DNA of 64,000 nucleotides, taken from the IMG/VR virus record IMGVR_UViG_3300044680_000280, positions 186,001 through 250,000 of that record; one strand, written 5' to 3'. Below, piece by piece: positions 8,270-17,560 of the stretch. The stretch is from a virus. The position numbers and the translations under genes are program-made. Positions within the stretch are counted from its first letter, which is position 1, and every line of letters begins with the position of its first letter. The notes under the pieces were generated by a model, which did no database searches, had not been told where the DNA came from, and saw nothing but the letters and a program-made list of their open reading frames with translations.

Positions 8270-8920
8270 TTAGCCCCTCAGTTTCCGAAGCCCAAGCGTC
8301 AGGTAAGCAGTGGCCGGATCCTCGTACGCCTGATAGGCCGTTTTTGCATGGTCGAGAAACGTCTGGTTGTGGGTGACGAGCAGAATTGGAATCCCTGTCG
8401 TCTCAGATAGTTTGCCGAGGAATTGTCCCGCCTGGTCAACGTACTCGGCACTGACCGCCGCGAGGGTCTCGTCGAGAATGAGCAAAGGGAACTTCTTGAG
8501 TCTCATGAGGGCCAGAAGGCGGAGCGTCAAGGACGCCATGCTGGAGATGCCACCACCGAAGGTGTCGAGCGGGGCGCCCTTGATTTCGATTCCCCCCTGG
8601 TCCCGACGAATCATAAGGTCAATGGAGACCTTTCCTCTCGACTGACCGACTTCAGCCTCAAAGGCCAGGTCCTGATCGAAGAAGATAGACTTGAGCCCTT
8701 CGGTAACTACGGATTCGATTGCGTGTACCTGATCGAGAACCAGCTTATCGAGCAGAGCTCGAAGCAGTTCCCCGGTCATAGTCAATTTCTCGACTGTAAC
8801 GGTCAATTGTGCCACCTCACTCGTAGCTTTATTCAGGCTACGAGTGAGAGCATCACGTTCGGTCTGCAATCGAATAGCGGAAGAGCGGAGAGCTCGGGTC
8901 CTCTCCTGCCAGTCGCTCAT
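8270..8920 (-). CDS. Rad50/SbcC C-terminal half (split ATPase)
   Basis: 216 residues from the ATG at 8920, which overlaps the clamp stop (ATGA). A coiled-coil N-terminus of about 60 residues leads into the C-terminal ABC lobe: signature 'FGGGISSMASL', Walker B 'LLILDETLAAVS' and the switch His in 'LLVTHNQTF'. There is no Walker A, which lies in the separate gene at 12362-13606. Together they would form one Rad50-like ATPase of the Mre11-Rad50 end-processing complex. The split falls at the zinc-hook apex. Confidence 0.85.
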   Translation of the reverse strand: MSDWQERTRALRSSAIRLQTERDALTRSLNKATSEVAQLTVTVEKLTMTGELLRALLDKLVLDQVHAIESVVTEGLKSIFFDQDLAFEAEVGQSRGKVSIDLMIRRDQGGIEIKGAPLDTFGGGISSMASLTLRLLALMRLKKFPLLILDETLAAVSAEYVDQAGQFLGKLSETTGIPILLVTHNQTFLDHAKTAYQAYEDPATAYLTLGLRKLRG

Positions 8921-10209
8921 CCGAACTGCGGGGCGTAGCGAAGCACTCCCGAGTTCCATGCCTTGTCACCTTCCGTGTGTTGCACGCCGTCATCATACGT
9001 ACGGAATGATCCAACGTTTCGACGACTACTGTTCATGTAATTCTCGAGGGTCAGGGAGATCTGATTGCTCGTGCTGGACTCGACTTTCGAAAAGAGGGGG
9101 ACGAGGCTTTGAATGTCGATGTACATATCGAGAGACGTGACCTCTTGGGCCGTCGTTTTATCGGCATCTCGACGAACATCGATCTCCCAACTCTTGATAC
9201 CGTTACCAGGGCTACCGTCCTCAGCAATCTCGAACTGGATGGTTCCGGTCGTCGAAAGGTCCGGATGGCGATAGATCGTTCGGACTCGACGATCGTTGCT
9301 CCCCATTTGGGACTGAATATAGGCGATGGCTTCATTGACGTTCGCCTGATCCACGTGCAGGACGACGGCATTCTTCGAACCCGGGAAGATGAACTGCGTA
9401 TGCTGTTTACCAACCTGGGTCCAACCGAGGACCTGACCGTCGGAGTTCTCGGCAAAATTACTTCCCTTGCCCCCCTTGCCCTCGTACACACGAACGGTTC
9501 CTCGGGATTGGCCGAGAAACTTGAGAAGAGCGTCGATATTCGACGCATGAATCGCCAAAGATTTGCCCTTGAAGGCATCGCTACGGTAGTAGAAGGTTTG
9601 AGAGTCGGTTCTGGCAAACATGTAGCCATCACCGTTGGGGAACTTCGTACCGTCGAAGATCTGAGCCGTGAACTTGACGTCGTCGCTGACTCCATTCTTG
9701 TCGACAGGAGGCAAAAAGGACTTTGCCATCGTCAGTGCCGACTTCAAAACGTTGACCGGAAATACGTGACCGTCCGAAGCTTGTCGAACGCTATCGTACT
9801 CGGCGTCACACGGACGCGTCTGACGGGGATCCACGGTGATGCGAGTGGCCTCCGTGCCCTTGCGGTCGCCGACCGCGCTGACCTTGAACGTTGCTCCGTC
9901 CTTGGACGCATCGAAGGTGACGTACCCTTCCTTGAAGAAACCGAAGCCCCCAGTGTGCTCCTTTGGGTAGGTGAAGGTAACGTCCGGTCCGTCGATGACC
10001 ACGTCATCGACGGACATCTTAACGCGAGCCACGTGCCCCACCTTGTCGCGCGAGTAGATGTAGGCCTGATTCTTGTCCCCCAGAACTTTGAAAAGGTAGG
10101 CCGAGGTCGTGGTATCACCATTACCGACCGCCATGGGTGTGACGGTGCTCACGACCGCCAGTGCTTCCTTGAGGTCCTCTGCTTTAACTCTGAAGTGGAT
10201 GCTGCTCAT
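8917..10209 (-). CDS. DNA polymerase III beta-type sliding clamp (divergent)
   Basis: 430 residues, somewhat longer than bacterial DnaN (about 366). The opening 'HFRVKAEDLKEALAVVSTVTP' matches the first helix and strand of a DnaN domain. Repeated strand-rich thirds and a C-terminal 'LDMYIDIQSLVPLFSKV' and 'ISLTLENYM' fit the third clamp domain. It should encircle DNA as a processivity factor. The call rests on the fold-like pattern and on having a full DnaX/delta/delta-prime loader in the same window; individual motifs are weak. Confidence 0.7.
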   Translation of the reverse strand: MSSIHFRVKAEDLKEALAVVSTVTPMAVGNGDTTTSAYLFKVLGDKNQAYIYSRDKVGHVARVKMSVDDVVIDGPDVTFTYPKEHTGGFGFFKEGYVTFDASKDGATFKVSAVGDRKGTEATRITVDPRQTRPCDAEYDSVRQASDGHVFPVNVLKSALTMAKSFLPPVDKNGVSDDVKFTAQIFDGTKFPNGDGYMFARTDSQTFYYRSDAFKGKSLAIHASNIDALLKFLGQSRGTVRVYEGKGGKGSNFAENSDGQVLGWTQVGKQHTQFIFPGSKNAVVLHVDQANVNEAIAYIQSQMGSNDRRVRTIYRHPDLSTTGTIQFEIAEDGSPGNGIKSWEIDVRRDADKTTAQEVTSLDMYIDIQSLVPLFSKVESSTSNQISLTLENYMNSSRRNVGSFRTYDDGVQHTEGDKAWNSGVLRYAPQFG

Positions 10210-10221
10210 TTGATCTCTCCT

Positions 10222-10497
10222 TTACTTCTTGTTGTCGTACGCGGACAGGGCGACCTCGGACTTCGAGAGTTCCGCCTCGTAGGAGGCGATCATAGTCTCC
10301 AGTTCAGCCTTGGCCTTGTCCCTCTCAGAGATGAGGCTCTTAGGGTCCAGGCCCGCGGCTTTGATCTCGACGATGAGGGCTGCCAGCTCATCCTTCTTTG
10401 CTTTGAGTTGGCCCCCGAAGGCGGCTTTCTTATTCGAGACGACGTCCGTCCTTTTCTGAAGCTCCTCAATCTTTCGTTTGATCTCATCCGGCGTCAT
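10222..10497 (-). CDS. Small coiled-coil protein
   Basis: 91 residues predicted almost wholly as coiled coil, Lys/Glu/Ala rich, with a break around 'GLDPKS'. It lies 12 nt upstream of the clamp gene and between the two Rad50 half genes. It could be a detached coiled-coil segment of the split Rad50, or an unrelated scaffold. No family recognised. Confidence 0.65.
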   Translation of the reverse strand: MTPDEIKRKIEELQKRTDVVSNKKAAFGGQLKAKKDELAALIVEIKAAGLDPKSLISERDKAKAELETMIASYEAELSKSEVALSAYDNKK

Positions 10498-10504
10498 GGA
10501 ACCC

Positions 10505-11389
10505 TCATTCGTCTAAGGTGTTGTCCTCGGTATCTACACCTGTTATCGAGGATGTTGGAGGTTTTTCGAACACCATAGACTGCCCCTCAGGGCAGACAGA
10601 GACATATGGGCAAAACTTGCAGTTGAACGATTTAGCCCTGGCCAGAAAGACCTTCTCTCCTTGAGGGGTCAACTTTTCGATGTTTGCTATGGTACGAAGG
10701 ACTCGACCCTCTAGCTCACCCACTACGGTTTTCGTGGGGGTTGTCCAATCCATCGCCTGTCCTGGCTCCGATCTCCAAAACAGGAAGCCCACCCGATCTG
10801 GCAAGAACCCAAACTTTCGACGATGGAGCATCGCGTACCAGATGAGCTGGCGCTCATCCGCATACTTCTCACGGTGAGACGACCCCTTCCCGTCCACAAT
10901 AATTGTGTCCCCCAGAGGTTGGATACGTCGCATCAGAAAGTCGGCTCGTCCGCCCAAACGGTGTCCTTTTATGTCCGAGTCAAGTTTGACTTCAGCTTGA
11001 GCATTGGAACCCAACAGGCGATGCTGACGTATGATGGCGAGTCCATTGGGAATGGAGTCCCGAACGCTCTCAAGTACCTCCTGCATCGAACGAGGGCCTT
11101 TGCGAAGTTTGGGATCCTTCCAATCAAGCACACCCATCCCATCCTTCGTTTCTCGTTCGATCACCTTTTCAGACACCGGGCCGACTAGATGCAGTAGGGC
11201 AGCTTTGGGGTCTGAGGAACGCCAAAGCCTCTTTGTGTAAAAAAGCTCGAACACTTCCCCGAGAATCGACCCGTAGAGCATGCCGACTCGGTTATCCGGA
11301 ACCTGTACCTTCGTCTTGTTGATGTAACGGTGCCAGTATGCTCGAGGGCAGTCACTGAACCTCTTAAACCCCGAGTAGGAAAGGTACAT
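10505..11389 (-). CDS. Cas4/RecB-like PD-(D/E)XK nuclease with Fe-S cysteines
   Basis: 294 residues. 'SYSGFKRFSDCPRAYWHRYI' at the N-terminus and 'CKFCPYVSVC' near residue 260 supply the four Cys of a Cas4/AddB-type 4Fe-4S cluster. Catalytic motifs are visible as 'GGRADFL' (Asp) and 'IIVDGKGS' (D-x-K). Such nucleases process DNA ends, and the next gene upstream is Mre11/SbcD. Likely part of a phage recombination or genome-degradation pathway. The Cys layout and motifs are clear; the substrate is not. Confidence 0.85.
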   Translation of the reverse strand: MYLSYSGFKRFSDCPRAYWHRYINKTKVQVPDNRVGMLYGSILGEVFELFYTKRLWRSSDPKAALLHLVGPVSEKVIERETKDGMGVLDWKDPKLRKGPRSMQEVLESVRDSIPNGLAIIRQHRLLGSNAQAEVKLDSDIKGHRLGGRADFLMRRIQPLGDTIIVDGKGSSHREKYADERQLIWYAMLHRRKFGFLPDRVGFLFWRSEPGQAMDWTTPTKTVVGELEGRVLRTIANIEKLTPQGEKVFLARAKSFNCKFCPYVSVCPEGQSMVFEKPPTSSITGVDTEDNTLDE

Positions 11390-11390
11390 T

Positions 11391-12365
11391 TCAACCCACT
11401 TCTGCCCGTGCTCGTTCCAGATAGTCCAAAGCGCTCTGCTTCACGCTATCGGCAAAGTTCAACCCCTGAATGTTTTCCTCAATACTCACGGACGGGTCAA
11501 AGGAGGCGTCGTTCTGAAGTTTGGCAATGAACTGGTCAATATCGTGGTTCTCCTTTTCCTGGCGTTCCTTCCGCTCCATATCGAACACATCCTCAGCGGG
11601 AGCGACGTTCATTGGAACCGAGATGACCTCAAACTTATCTTTGCTGAAGCACAATACGGACGCCTTAGGAGTTCGTAGAATGTTCTCGTTGATTAGGGCT
11701 CCCCGACTGAGAGCCCCCTGATTGATGAACGTTTTGTGGCCCAGTTCAACAATACCCTGATCCTTATGCCAGTGACCGAAACACCAGGCATCGGGACCGT
11801 CTCTCGTGATCAGTTGGTCGTAACGGAAAACGGGTTCATTGAAAAAGTCCTTGACCGAATCGGGAGGGTCCTTACCAGCAAGATTGTGGACGACGGCAAC
11901 GAGAAAGTCATCCCCCGGTTGCTTCTGAATACTTCTCAACTCGTCCGCTGTACGAAGAGACGAGTACGGAACGCCGACTACACGGACTCGAAGGCCACCA
12001 TCGTCGAATACCTCATCTCGCAGCCTACCGAACACCCTGGACTCGTAAAGGACTCCGAGAGGTTGGCGACCGATCGACTCAAGCTGGTTGTAGACCATGT
12101 CGTGGTTGCCCTCGACGCTAAACGTCGGGCACGGGTATGACGCATGGATCCGTGCGGTCTCCGCCACAATGGCGTGAGGGTTCTTACTGGCCGCTTTGAC
12201 GTGGAAGTAGTCCCCACCGTCAATAACCGCTCGAGCCCCGTATTCTCGGGCTATACGGCCCACGTGAGCGATGTTCGACCAAATCTCAGAGGGATAGTCC
12301 GCCTTCCACGAGACAGGGCTCCGATCTGTCAAGTGTGTGTCCGTGCGAAAGACGAAGTTGATCAA
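11391..12365 (-). CDS. Mre11/SbcD-type nuclease (T4 gp47-like)
   Basis: 324 residues with all calcineurin-like phosphoesterase motifs in order: 'RTDTHLTD' (DxH, residue 8), 'IDGGDYFH' (GD), 'EGNHDM' (GNHD), 'VVHNLAG' (H) and 'CFGHWHKD' (GHxH). It is the nuclease partner of Rad50 in double-strand end resection. A Glu/Lys-rich C-terminus would dock on Rad50 coiled coils. It overlaps the Rad50 N-half gene by 4 nt, so the pair is translationally coupled. Confidence 0.93.
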   Translation of the reverse strand: MINFVFRTDTHLTDRSPVSWKADYPSEIWSNIAHVGRIAREYGARAVIDGGDYFHVKAASKNPHAIVAETARIHASYPCPTFSVEGNHDMVYNQLESIGRQPLGVLYESRVFGRLRDEVFDDGGLRVRVVGVPYSSLRTADELRSIQKQPGDDFLVAVVHNLAGKDPPDSVKDFFNEPVFRYDQLITRDGPDAWCFGHWHKDQGIVELGHKTFINQGALSRGALINENILRTPKASVLCFSKDKFEVISVPMNVAPAEDVFDMERKERQEKENHDIDQFIAKLQNDASFDPSVSIEENIQGLNFADSVKQSALDYLERARAEVG

Positions 12366-13606
12366 GCGACCCTCTTCTCATGCTTGTGTTCGGCAACGAT
12401 GGGCTGAGCACACGCTGGGCAATAGCCCGCAAAGGACTCTCTCTCCTTCAGGAGAACCGCTTCCTCAGCAGTCACATCCGAAAGGTCCTTCTCGAGCTTG
12501 GCTATCGATCGGCTCAAAACTTCGAACTTGTTCGAGAGAACATTCAACTGACCGTTTTTCACACCAACCTCACGAAGCGGGGCCACATCAGGAACGACCA
12601 CGTCCGTGAGTCCCTTATACCTATGGAATACCTCCTGAAAGGCCGTCAATCGAGAAGACCAGACAGCTAGCTGAAAGTAGCGTCTGGACGCCTCGACGGT
12701 GGGGCCTACCGAAGGCTCTGGAACTGCGTCAATTCCGGATAGGGATCTCACAGAAGCTGCTCGATCACTCAGAAAGGTGGCGAACCGACTGACGGTTTCG
12801 TACTGACTGTGCTTGTCGGAGACCGTCGTAATAACCGGAACGGGTTGCTGTACGGCCGCTTCCAGGAGGTCGACCCGATAACCGATGGCCCGAAGCTCTT
12901 CGATGTAATTCGTAACAAGGTTGAGCCTGTCATTCGAGGAGGAGACACCCTCCAACTGCTTTTCGATTTGAGCAACTCGATAAATCTCTCCATCGAGTCC
13001 GTCGTAATCGGTAAGGCGCCTCTTCAACTCCGCGCAGTCGGCTTCCCGAACCTTTCGGGTCGAAACCGCTTCCTTTCGATCTTTCTCGACGAAACGGATT
13101 GCCACGTTGACCCGGTCAAGACGAGCAACATCCGAAAAAACGTCGGCGACGGCGCCGCCTGTCTGATCGAGAAGAAAGATGTTTTCGAACTGGTCCGAAA
13201 CCTGTAGGATCTTCCAATTGTCTCCGACCTTGACCATTCCAAAGTCTTGAGCCATCAAGGGTCGCTCTAGGAAGTCTGGGGTCCCTCGATTGGGAACCCC
13301 GAACTCCTTACCGTTAAAAACGTAACGGTTGCGCTTGTCTCCTTTCTCCCAGAGTAAATCGAACCCCTCGGTGCTAATGTGAACCGAACAGTAGCACTCG
13401 CAAGTCTTGACCTTCTTTAGTCGACGGGCGCACGAGTCCGTGTGTCGAACAAACGAGGTGCCTACAGAACCGGTCAGAGCCGACTTGACGGCTCTGACCA
13501 AGGCACTCTTACCGATGTTGGACTTCCCAACGAGAGCCGTGAATCCGTTGATCTGGAGTTTCGCGTGCTCAACCGATTGGAAGTTTCTGACTTCCAAATC
13601 AATCAC
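12362..13606 (-). CDS. Rad50/SbcC N-terminal half ending at the zinc hook
   Basis: 414 residues. The N-terminal lobe begins 'LEVRNFQSVEHAKLQINGFT' and has Walker A 'GKSNIGKSALVRAV'. A long coiled coil follows and the protein ends shortly after 'YCPACAQP', the CxxC zinc hook. No signature or Walker B is present; these lie in the gene at 8270-8920. The stop soon after the hook means the two ATPase halves would be joined non-covalently through the hook and the nucleotide-binding lobes. Co-translated with Mre11. Confidence 0.88.
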   Translation of the reverse strand: MIDLEVRNFQSVEHAKLQINGFTALVGKSNIGKSALVRAVKSALTGSVGTSFVRHTDSCARRLKKVKTCECYCSVHISTEGFDLLWEKGDKRNRYVFNGKEFGVPNRGTPDFLERPLMAQDFGMVKVGDNWKILQVSDQFENIFLLDQTGGAVADVFSDVARLDRVNVAIRFVEKDRKEAVSTRKVREADCAELKRRLTDYDGLDGEIYRVAQIEKQLEGVSSSNDRLNLVTNYIEELRAIGYRVDLLEAAVQQPVPVITTVSDKHSQYETVSRFATFLSDRAASVRSLSGIDAVPEPSVGPTVEASRRYFQLAVWSSRLTAFQEVFHRYKGLTDVVVPDVAPLREVGVKNGQLNVLSNKFEVLSRSIAKLEKDLSDVTAEEAVLLKERESFAGYCPACAQPIVAEHKHEKRVA

Positions 13607-13608
13607 GG

Positions 13609-14976
13609 CTAGCCCGCCACTTCCTCTTCTTCGTGGATGTTCCCGTCGTTATCCGACGAAACATCCATCTCTTCCAGCGGATTCGAATCGCCCTCAGTAA
13701 GGGTTGCGTCGTCACCCATCTCGCCCGCGAGAGACTCGATGAACTGGTCGTCTTGTGTCTTCTCTTCCACAACCGCCGTCGAGCTCTCATACATGGCCTC
13801 AACGAGCTTTGTTTGAATCAAAGCGGACTCCTTCGGGTTATCCAGAAGGAACTTTCGTATGGCCTCACGACCTTGGAACTGCTGACCATTGTATACGTAG
13901 AAAGCGCCCTTACGGTTGAGCACTCCGAAATTGACGCCGTTCTCGATCACCGAATACTCGTTATCGAGCCCGTACCCGTACCGAATGAAGACGAGCCCCT
14001 CCTGACCCATCTTGTTGTCGATCTTGGTCTTGACGACCTTGACCGCTGTGACGTTACCGTACGGAATGCTTTTCTCTTTGCCGTCCCGGCCCTTCTTTTT
14101 GACGACTTCGCTCTTGATGCGGGTCATCTTCAGGCGCATCGAAGCGTAGAACTTGAGGGCCTTTCCACCCGGTGTCTGATCCTCGTCCCCCCCGCCGCCG
14201 TACCCGCCCGTACTAATTTTCGCTCGGGTCTGATTGATGAAGATGATCGCTGTACCGTTGGGGTTGCGCGCCTTCCCCTCGGGCTGAATGGCACCCTTGC
14301 TGAGCCACATAGCGGCCTTCTTCAAAAAACGGGTCAGAGGGGCCGCCAAAGCTCCGATGCGCTCAGCATCGGAGGCGTCCTTCTCGAACTCAGCTTCGGG
14401 CATCATGCTCGCCACGGAGTCGACAACAATGAGGTCGACTCCGATTTTGATGAGATGCTCGATGGCGTTAGTCCCCTGTTCGAATGTCTCGGGCCGTACC
14501 AAGAGGAACTTGTCCGAACTGTAGTCGACACCAACCTTTTTGGCGTACGAGTCCATGATCGAGTGCTCGTAGTCCATATAAACCACGAAGCCACCCGCAC
14601 GTTGGCACTGGACGACCGCGGAGAGGGCGAGGGTCGTTTTGCCGCAACCCTCCGAACCATAGAGTTCCGTAATGCGTTTGCGTGGAAAGCCGGGGCACAC
14701 GGAACCCTTACCGTCACCCGCTTTTGACCCGCCGATGAGATTGTTGACAACGATCGATCCGGTCGGCACGTGTGGCAACTGGCTGTAACTGGGCTTGACC
14801 GGTTCCAAGTTTTGCTTCTTGAGAATGAACTGAGCCATCGCGGAGATGCTCTTGTTTGTCGCCTTCTTGGAAGAGCTCCCGTTCCCGCCACTTGCCGCGC
14901 CACCCCCATCCTTGGGGCTACTTTTTGCGTCGTCCTTGGGACTGCTCTTCGATGCTGTTTCGACTTGCTGGATCAT
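13609..14976 (-). CDS. recA: RecA-type recombinase
   Basis: 455 residues from the ATG at 14976; longer frames would overlap the RuvC gene deeply. After a 45-residue Ser/Lys/Gly-rich tail comes the RecA core: Walker A 'GSEGCGKTTLA', 'YMDYEHS' (catalytic Glu), 'LIVVDSVASMMPEAE' (Walker B), 'INQTRAKI' (L1/L2 area) and 'GGKALKFYAS'. The C-terminus is very acidic, as in bacterial RecA. It should catalyse strand exchange. This is a cellular-type RecA rather than a T4 UvsX-like form, and sits with Mre11/Rad50 and a RuvC-like resolvase. Confidence 0.93.
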   Translation of the reverse strand: MIQQVETASKSSPKDDAKSSPKDGGGAASGGNGSSSKKATNKSISAMAQFILKKQNLEPVKPSYSQLPHVPTGSIVVNNLIGGSKAGDGKGSVCPGFPRKRITELYGSEGCGKTTLALSAVVQCQRAGGFVVYMDYEHSIMDSYAKKVGVDYSSDKFLLVRPETFEQGTNAIEHLIKIGVDLIVVDSVASMMPEAEFEKDASDAERIGALAAPLTRFLKKAAMWLSKGAIQPEGKARNPNGTAIIFINQTRAKISTGGYGGGGDEDQTPGGKALKFYASMRLKMTRIKSEVVKKKGRDGKEKSIPYGNVTAVKVVKTKIDNKMGQEGLVFIRYGYGLDNEYSVIENGVNFGVLNRKGAFYVYNGQQFQGREAIRKFLLDNPKESALIQTKLVEAMYESSTAVVEEKTQDDQFIESLAGEMGDDATLTEGDSNPLEEMDVSSDNDGNIHEEEEVAG

Positions 14977-15625
14977 AACTCTTCTCCACTTGCGAAAATC
15001 TGAAAAATCGATCGTTCTCTTTGAATAGGGTTCCGCATTTAACGGTCTCCCCGGCTCGGTCACCCTTTTTGTAAGTGTGCGTACGAAGGAATGTGTGTAG
15101 CTCCGAGGGCATTAGGTCGGACTCCTTCAGAAGCCCGCGGTCTAGCTCCCAGAAGCGGGCAGCAAACCTGGCAACGTGATATGCGTCGGCCTCATCATGA
15201 TTGAATCGCCCCCTAAAGGAGGAGTCGACTCTGGCGGCTTGAACCATATCCCCTTTACCCATCTTCCCCTTGCGGATACTCCCATCCATTTTGGCAAGGG
15301 ATTTCAGGGTCGACGGGTCGAAATAAACAACATCCTTTCTGTGCTTGTACACGGTCTCGTTGACCATTACAAAGAGCCCAAAAGCGCCTGGAGAGAAGGA
15401 CTCTCCAAAGATCGGAGACTCCATGCCGACTGCCTCAATCTCGGGTCGCTCGTCCAGTACTTGGCCAACGAAGTCGCGGAGTCTCATGTAGCGTTCGACA
15501 AAGATCTCCCGCGGACTCGTCGATTGCCGACCCTTAAGAACGATTCTCCCAGGGCCAGCAACCGACGAATTGTGGATGCACCAGCCGAAGCCGGTCAAAG
15601 AGGGGTCGAGTCCAAGTGTGATCAT
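14918..15625 (-). CDS. RuvC-like Holliday junction resolvase
   Basis: 235 residues from the ATG at 15625. The RNase H-like core is clear: 'LGLDPSLTGFGW' (first Asp), 'VGMESPIFGE' (Glu) and 'NHDEADAYHVA' (final acidic residues). It should resolve four-way junctions made by RecA. The start is supported by a GGTGTAG element 19 nt upstream. Its C-terminus overlaps recA by 59 nt, which is unusually long for this cluster and may be real or mean recA starts further in. Confidence 0.85.
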   Translation of the reverse strand: MITLGLDPSLTGFGWCIHNSSVAGPGRIVLKGRQSTSPREIFVERYMRLRDFVGQVLDERPEIEAVGMESPIFGESFSPGAFGLFVMVNETVYKHRKDVVYFDPSTLKSLAKMDGSIRKGKMGKGDMVQAARVDSSFRGRFNHDEADAYHVARFAARFWELDRGLLKESDLMPSELHTFLRTHTYKKGDRAGETVKCGTLFKENDRFFRFSQVEKSYDPASRNSIEEQSQGRRKK

Positions 15626-15643
15626 GGAGACTTTCGCCCCCAC

Positions 15644-15649
15644 TACACC
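15644..15649 (-). promoter_or_regulatory. GGTGTA promoter-like element before ruvC
   Basis: Minus-strand GGTGTAG 19 nt upstream of the resolvase ATG, in the gap after the putative SSB stop. Confidence 0.45.
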
Positions 15650-15650
15650 G

Positions 15651-16553
15651 TCAGACAGTGTCGATGAACTCTTTGAATTCTTCCGTATCGACCGTATCCG
15701 ATGAATCGGTCGAAACACCGTCACTGCCATCTTCGAGGCCTAGCTTCTCTCGAAGCTGAGCGGTCGTGATGACCCGGTACGGGTTGATCTTCTTGTAGAA
15801 CTTGATGGCTCTCTCGAGGATCTGCTTCTTGAGGTTTTCGCTCTGAAGCCACACGGCCTTGCCGTCTGCCGACGGTTCGATTTGCTGGTACTGGTCGTCC
15901 TTGCACTCGAGGAGTAGATCCTGATTCGCAATGGACAACCCGTTCTTGCGCAGACCCGAATTGACCTTCCAAATCAAGTCGTATCTCTTCTGAGAGAAGC
16001 GCCACGGCTTGATGATCGGGTCTTTGATCCAGGACGACTTGAAGACATCCTTGTCGAGCTCCCCCTCCTTGTTGGAGGGGTAAATGAGAAGGAGAGTCAC
16101 GAAGTGCGTCTTCGCTTCCTCGATTTTGCTCCAAAGCTTGTCAGCCTCGGGCCCGTCTTTGCCCATACGGGAGATGATGTCACCGACACCCTTGCCCACA
16201 AAGTGGTGGGTGAACTTCTTGAAGTTGGGCGCATTGAGGTCGAGCTTGTCGACCTCCGTGAGCTGGTCGACGCTCTTGTTCAAGGCCGCTGCCCGGTCGG
16301 ACAGAGCCTTCTTGGCAATGGCGATCTGCTCTTCCCGTGTAGGCTGGGCCGTCTTGGCTTTCGAAGCTCGATTGCGAGCCTTGAGGATGGCAGCCTCATC
16401 CACACTCTGAAACAGGAGGATGGCTACGCGGTCCGTCCTGTTTTTGGTTCCCTTGTACCAGTCGACGTCGTTGTCTGACTTTGCGGCTTTTCGATCTTCG
16501 TCGTCGAGCCCAAGACTGGAGTCCAAGTCATCATACTCGTATTCGTCACTCAT
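15651..16553 (-). CDS. Putative single-stranded DNA-binding protein
   Basis: 300 residues with an acidic N-terminus, a basic/aromatic central region ('DWYKGTKNRTDR', 'KPWRFSQKRYDLIWKV') and an acidic C-terminal tail ending 'DTEEFKEFIDTV', the arrangement of phage SSBs whose tails recruit partners. It lies between the helicase-side gene and ruvC/recA. No zinc finger as in T4 gp32. The assignment is from composition, tail and context and is not certain. Confidence 0.5.
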   Translation of the reverse strand: MSDEYEYDDLDSSLGLDDEDRKAAKSDNDVDWYKGTKNRTDRVAILLFQSVDEAAILKARNRASKAKTAQPTREEQIAIAKKALSDRAAALNKSVDQLTEVDKLDLNAPNFKKFTHHFVGKGVGDIISRMGKDGPEADKLWSKIEEAKTHFVTLLLIYPSNKEGELDKDVFKSSWIKDPIIKPWRFSQKRYDLIWKVNSGLRKNGLSIANQDLLLECKDDQYQQIEPSADGKAVWLQSENLKKQILERAIKFYKKINPYRVITTAQLREKLGLEDGSDGVSTDSSDTVDTEEFKEFIDTV

Positions 16554-16647
16554 AACTGCTCTCCTTAGTTTCTCCGATTCCGACAGGTAGTGTCCAATTC
16601 AGGACTGGGTCGGTTCAGAGGTTTTTGTTTTGAGAATGTCGGTGCTA

Positions 16648-16653
16648 TACACC
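16648..16653 (-). promoter_or_regulatory. GGTGTA promoter-like element before the SSB-like gene
   Basis: Minus-strand CGGTGTATAGC in the 119-nt gap upstream of the SSB-like gene. The following bases TATAGC could act as a -10 box. Confidence 0.45.
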
Positions 16654-16672
16654 GACGCCTTTAACTGTCTAC

Positions 16673-17560
16673 TCAAAGAGTATTGAGAAAATCTGCGAGC
16701 TCGTCGTCCTCGTTGGGGGTGCCTTCCTCGGTTTTAGGTTCAGAGTCAGATTGGGCAAGAAATGCGCTAAATTCGTCGTCCTCAGAAAGCTTCTCGACCT
16801 CAGCGGGAACCTCCACAATGGGGGTCGCGTCCTGGGGGCGCCACCCATTCCGCTTGGGCATCGATACCCCGTGGGTCTCTGATCTTTTCCGCCAATTGTC
16901 GGTAACAATCTCCGCCACAATCACGTCCGCTTCTTGGGGTTCGGAGGACACCGTTAACTGCTTAGGCTCCGGTTCTACCTCTTCTGGAAGGCCTTCGACC
17001 ATCAACTGGGCGATGTCGTCATCACTCAACTGCTGCCGTGGTCGACGCCCCTCTTTGACCTCACCCAAGCTCGGACGCTCATCCCCGTACATGGCTCCGG
17101 TCTCGTACTCATCCCGAATCAAACCCCGCTGGGTCTGAATCTCTCGCATCGTGTCCTTGAGCTCACGGTGACGTAGTTTCACCATGTCCTCAACGTGCTC
17201 AAGATCGAGCTTGTCATTCTCAAGGGTGACGATCTCCCGATGCTCATCCTTGAGCATCAAGTTGACTTGAGCCTCCCTATCCTTGATGTTTGGAAGATTG
17301 CGAACCGCAAGGTTCTTTGCCAAGTACTCATCAGCGACGACCTTGAATAAGGCCTGTTTGCGCCGCAGCTCCACGTCAATCACCATCTTGGCACGGCGAA
17401 CCTCATTCAGGAGATTGACCACATTGTTCGTGTAATTTCGACACGTGGCAATCATGTTCTGAAGATATGTCGGACCGAGTACCACGGGGTCGCTGGCGAG
17501 TTCGATTTCAAGCTTATCGCAGGCATCCAGGATCGCCTTCATCCTGTCTTGGGTCATCAT
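16673..17560 (-). CDS. Hypothetical coiled-coil protein with SSB-like acidic tail
   Basis: 295 residues: a helical, heptad-rich first half (about 10-160), a low-complexity Glu/Pro/Val linker and a C-terminus 'DDELADFLNTL'. That short acidic-amphipathic tail resembles the end of SSB-type proteins and of its neighbour. It overlaps the RecD2-like gene by 4 nt. A role as helicase loader or recombination mediator is plausible but unproven; no family recognised. Confidence 0.65.
   Translation of the reverse strand: MMTQDRMKAILDACDKLEIELASDPVVLGPTYLQNMIATCRNYTNNVVNLLNEVRRAKMVIDVELRRKQALFKVVADEYLAKNLAVRNLPNIKDREAQVNLMLKDEHREIVTLENDKLDLEHVEDMVKLRHRELKDTMREIQTQRGLIRDEYETGAMYGDERPSLGEVKEGRRPRQQLSDDDIAQLMVEGLPEEVEPEPKQLTVSSEPQEADVIVAEIVTDNWRKRSETHGVSMPKRNGWRPQDATPIVEVPAEVEKLSEDDEFSAFLAQSDSEPKTEEGTPNEDDELADFLNTL

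Noticed and set aside
9109-10578. A 489-codon plus-strand frame opposite the clamp gene
   Set aside because: Antisense shadow crossing two minus-strand genes without motifs or ribosome site.
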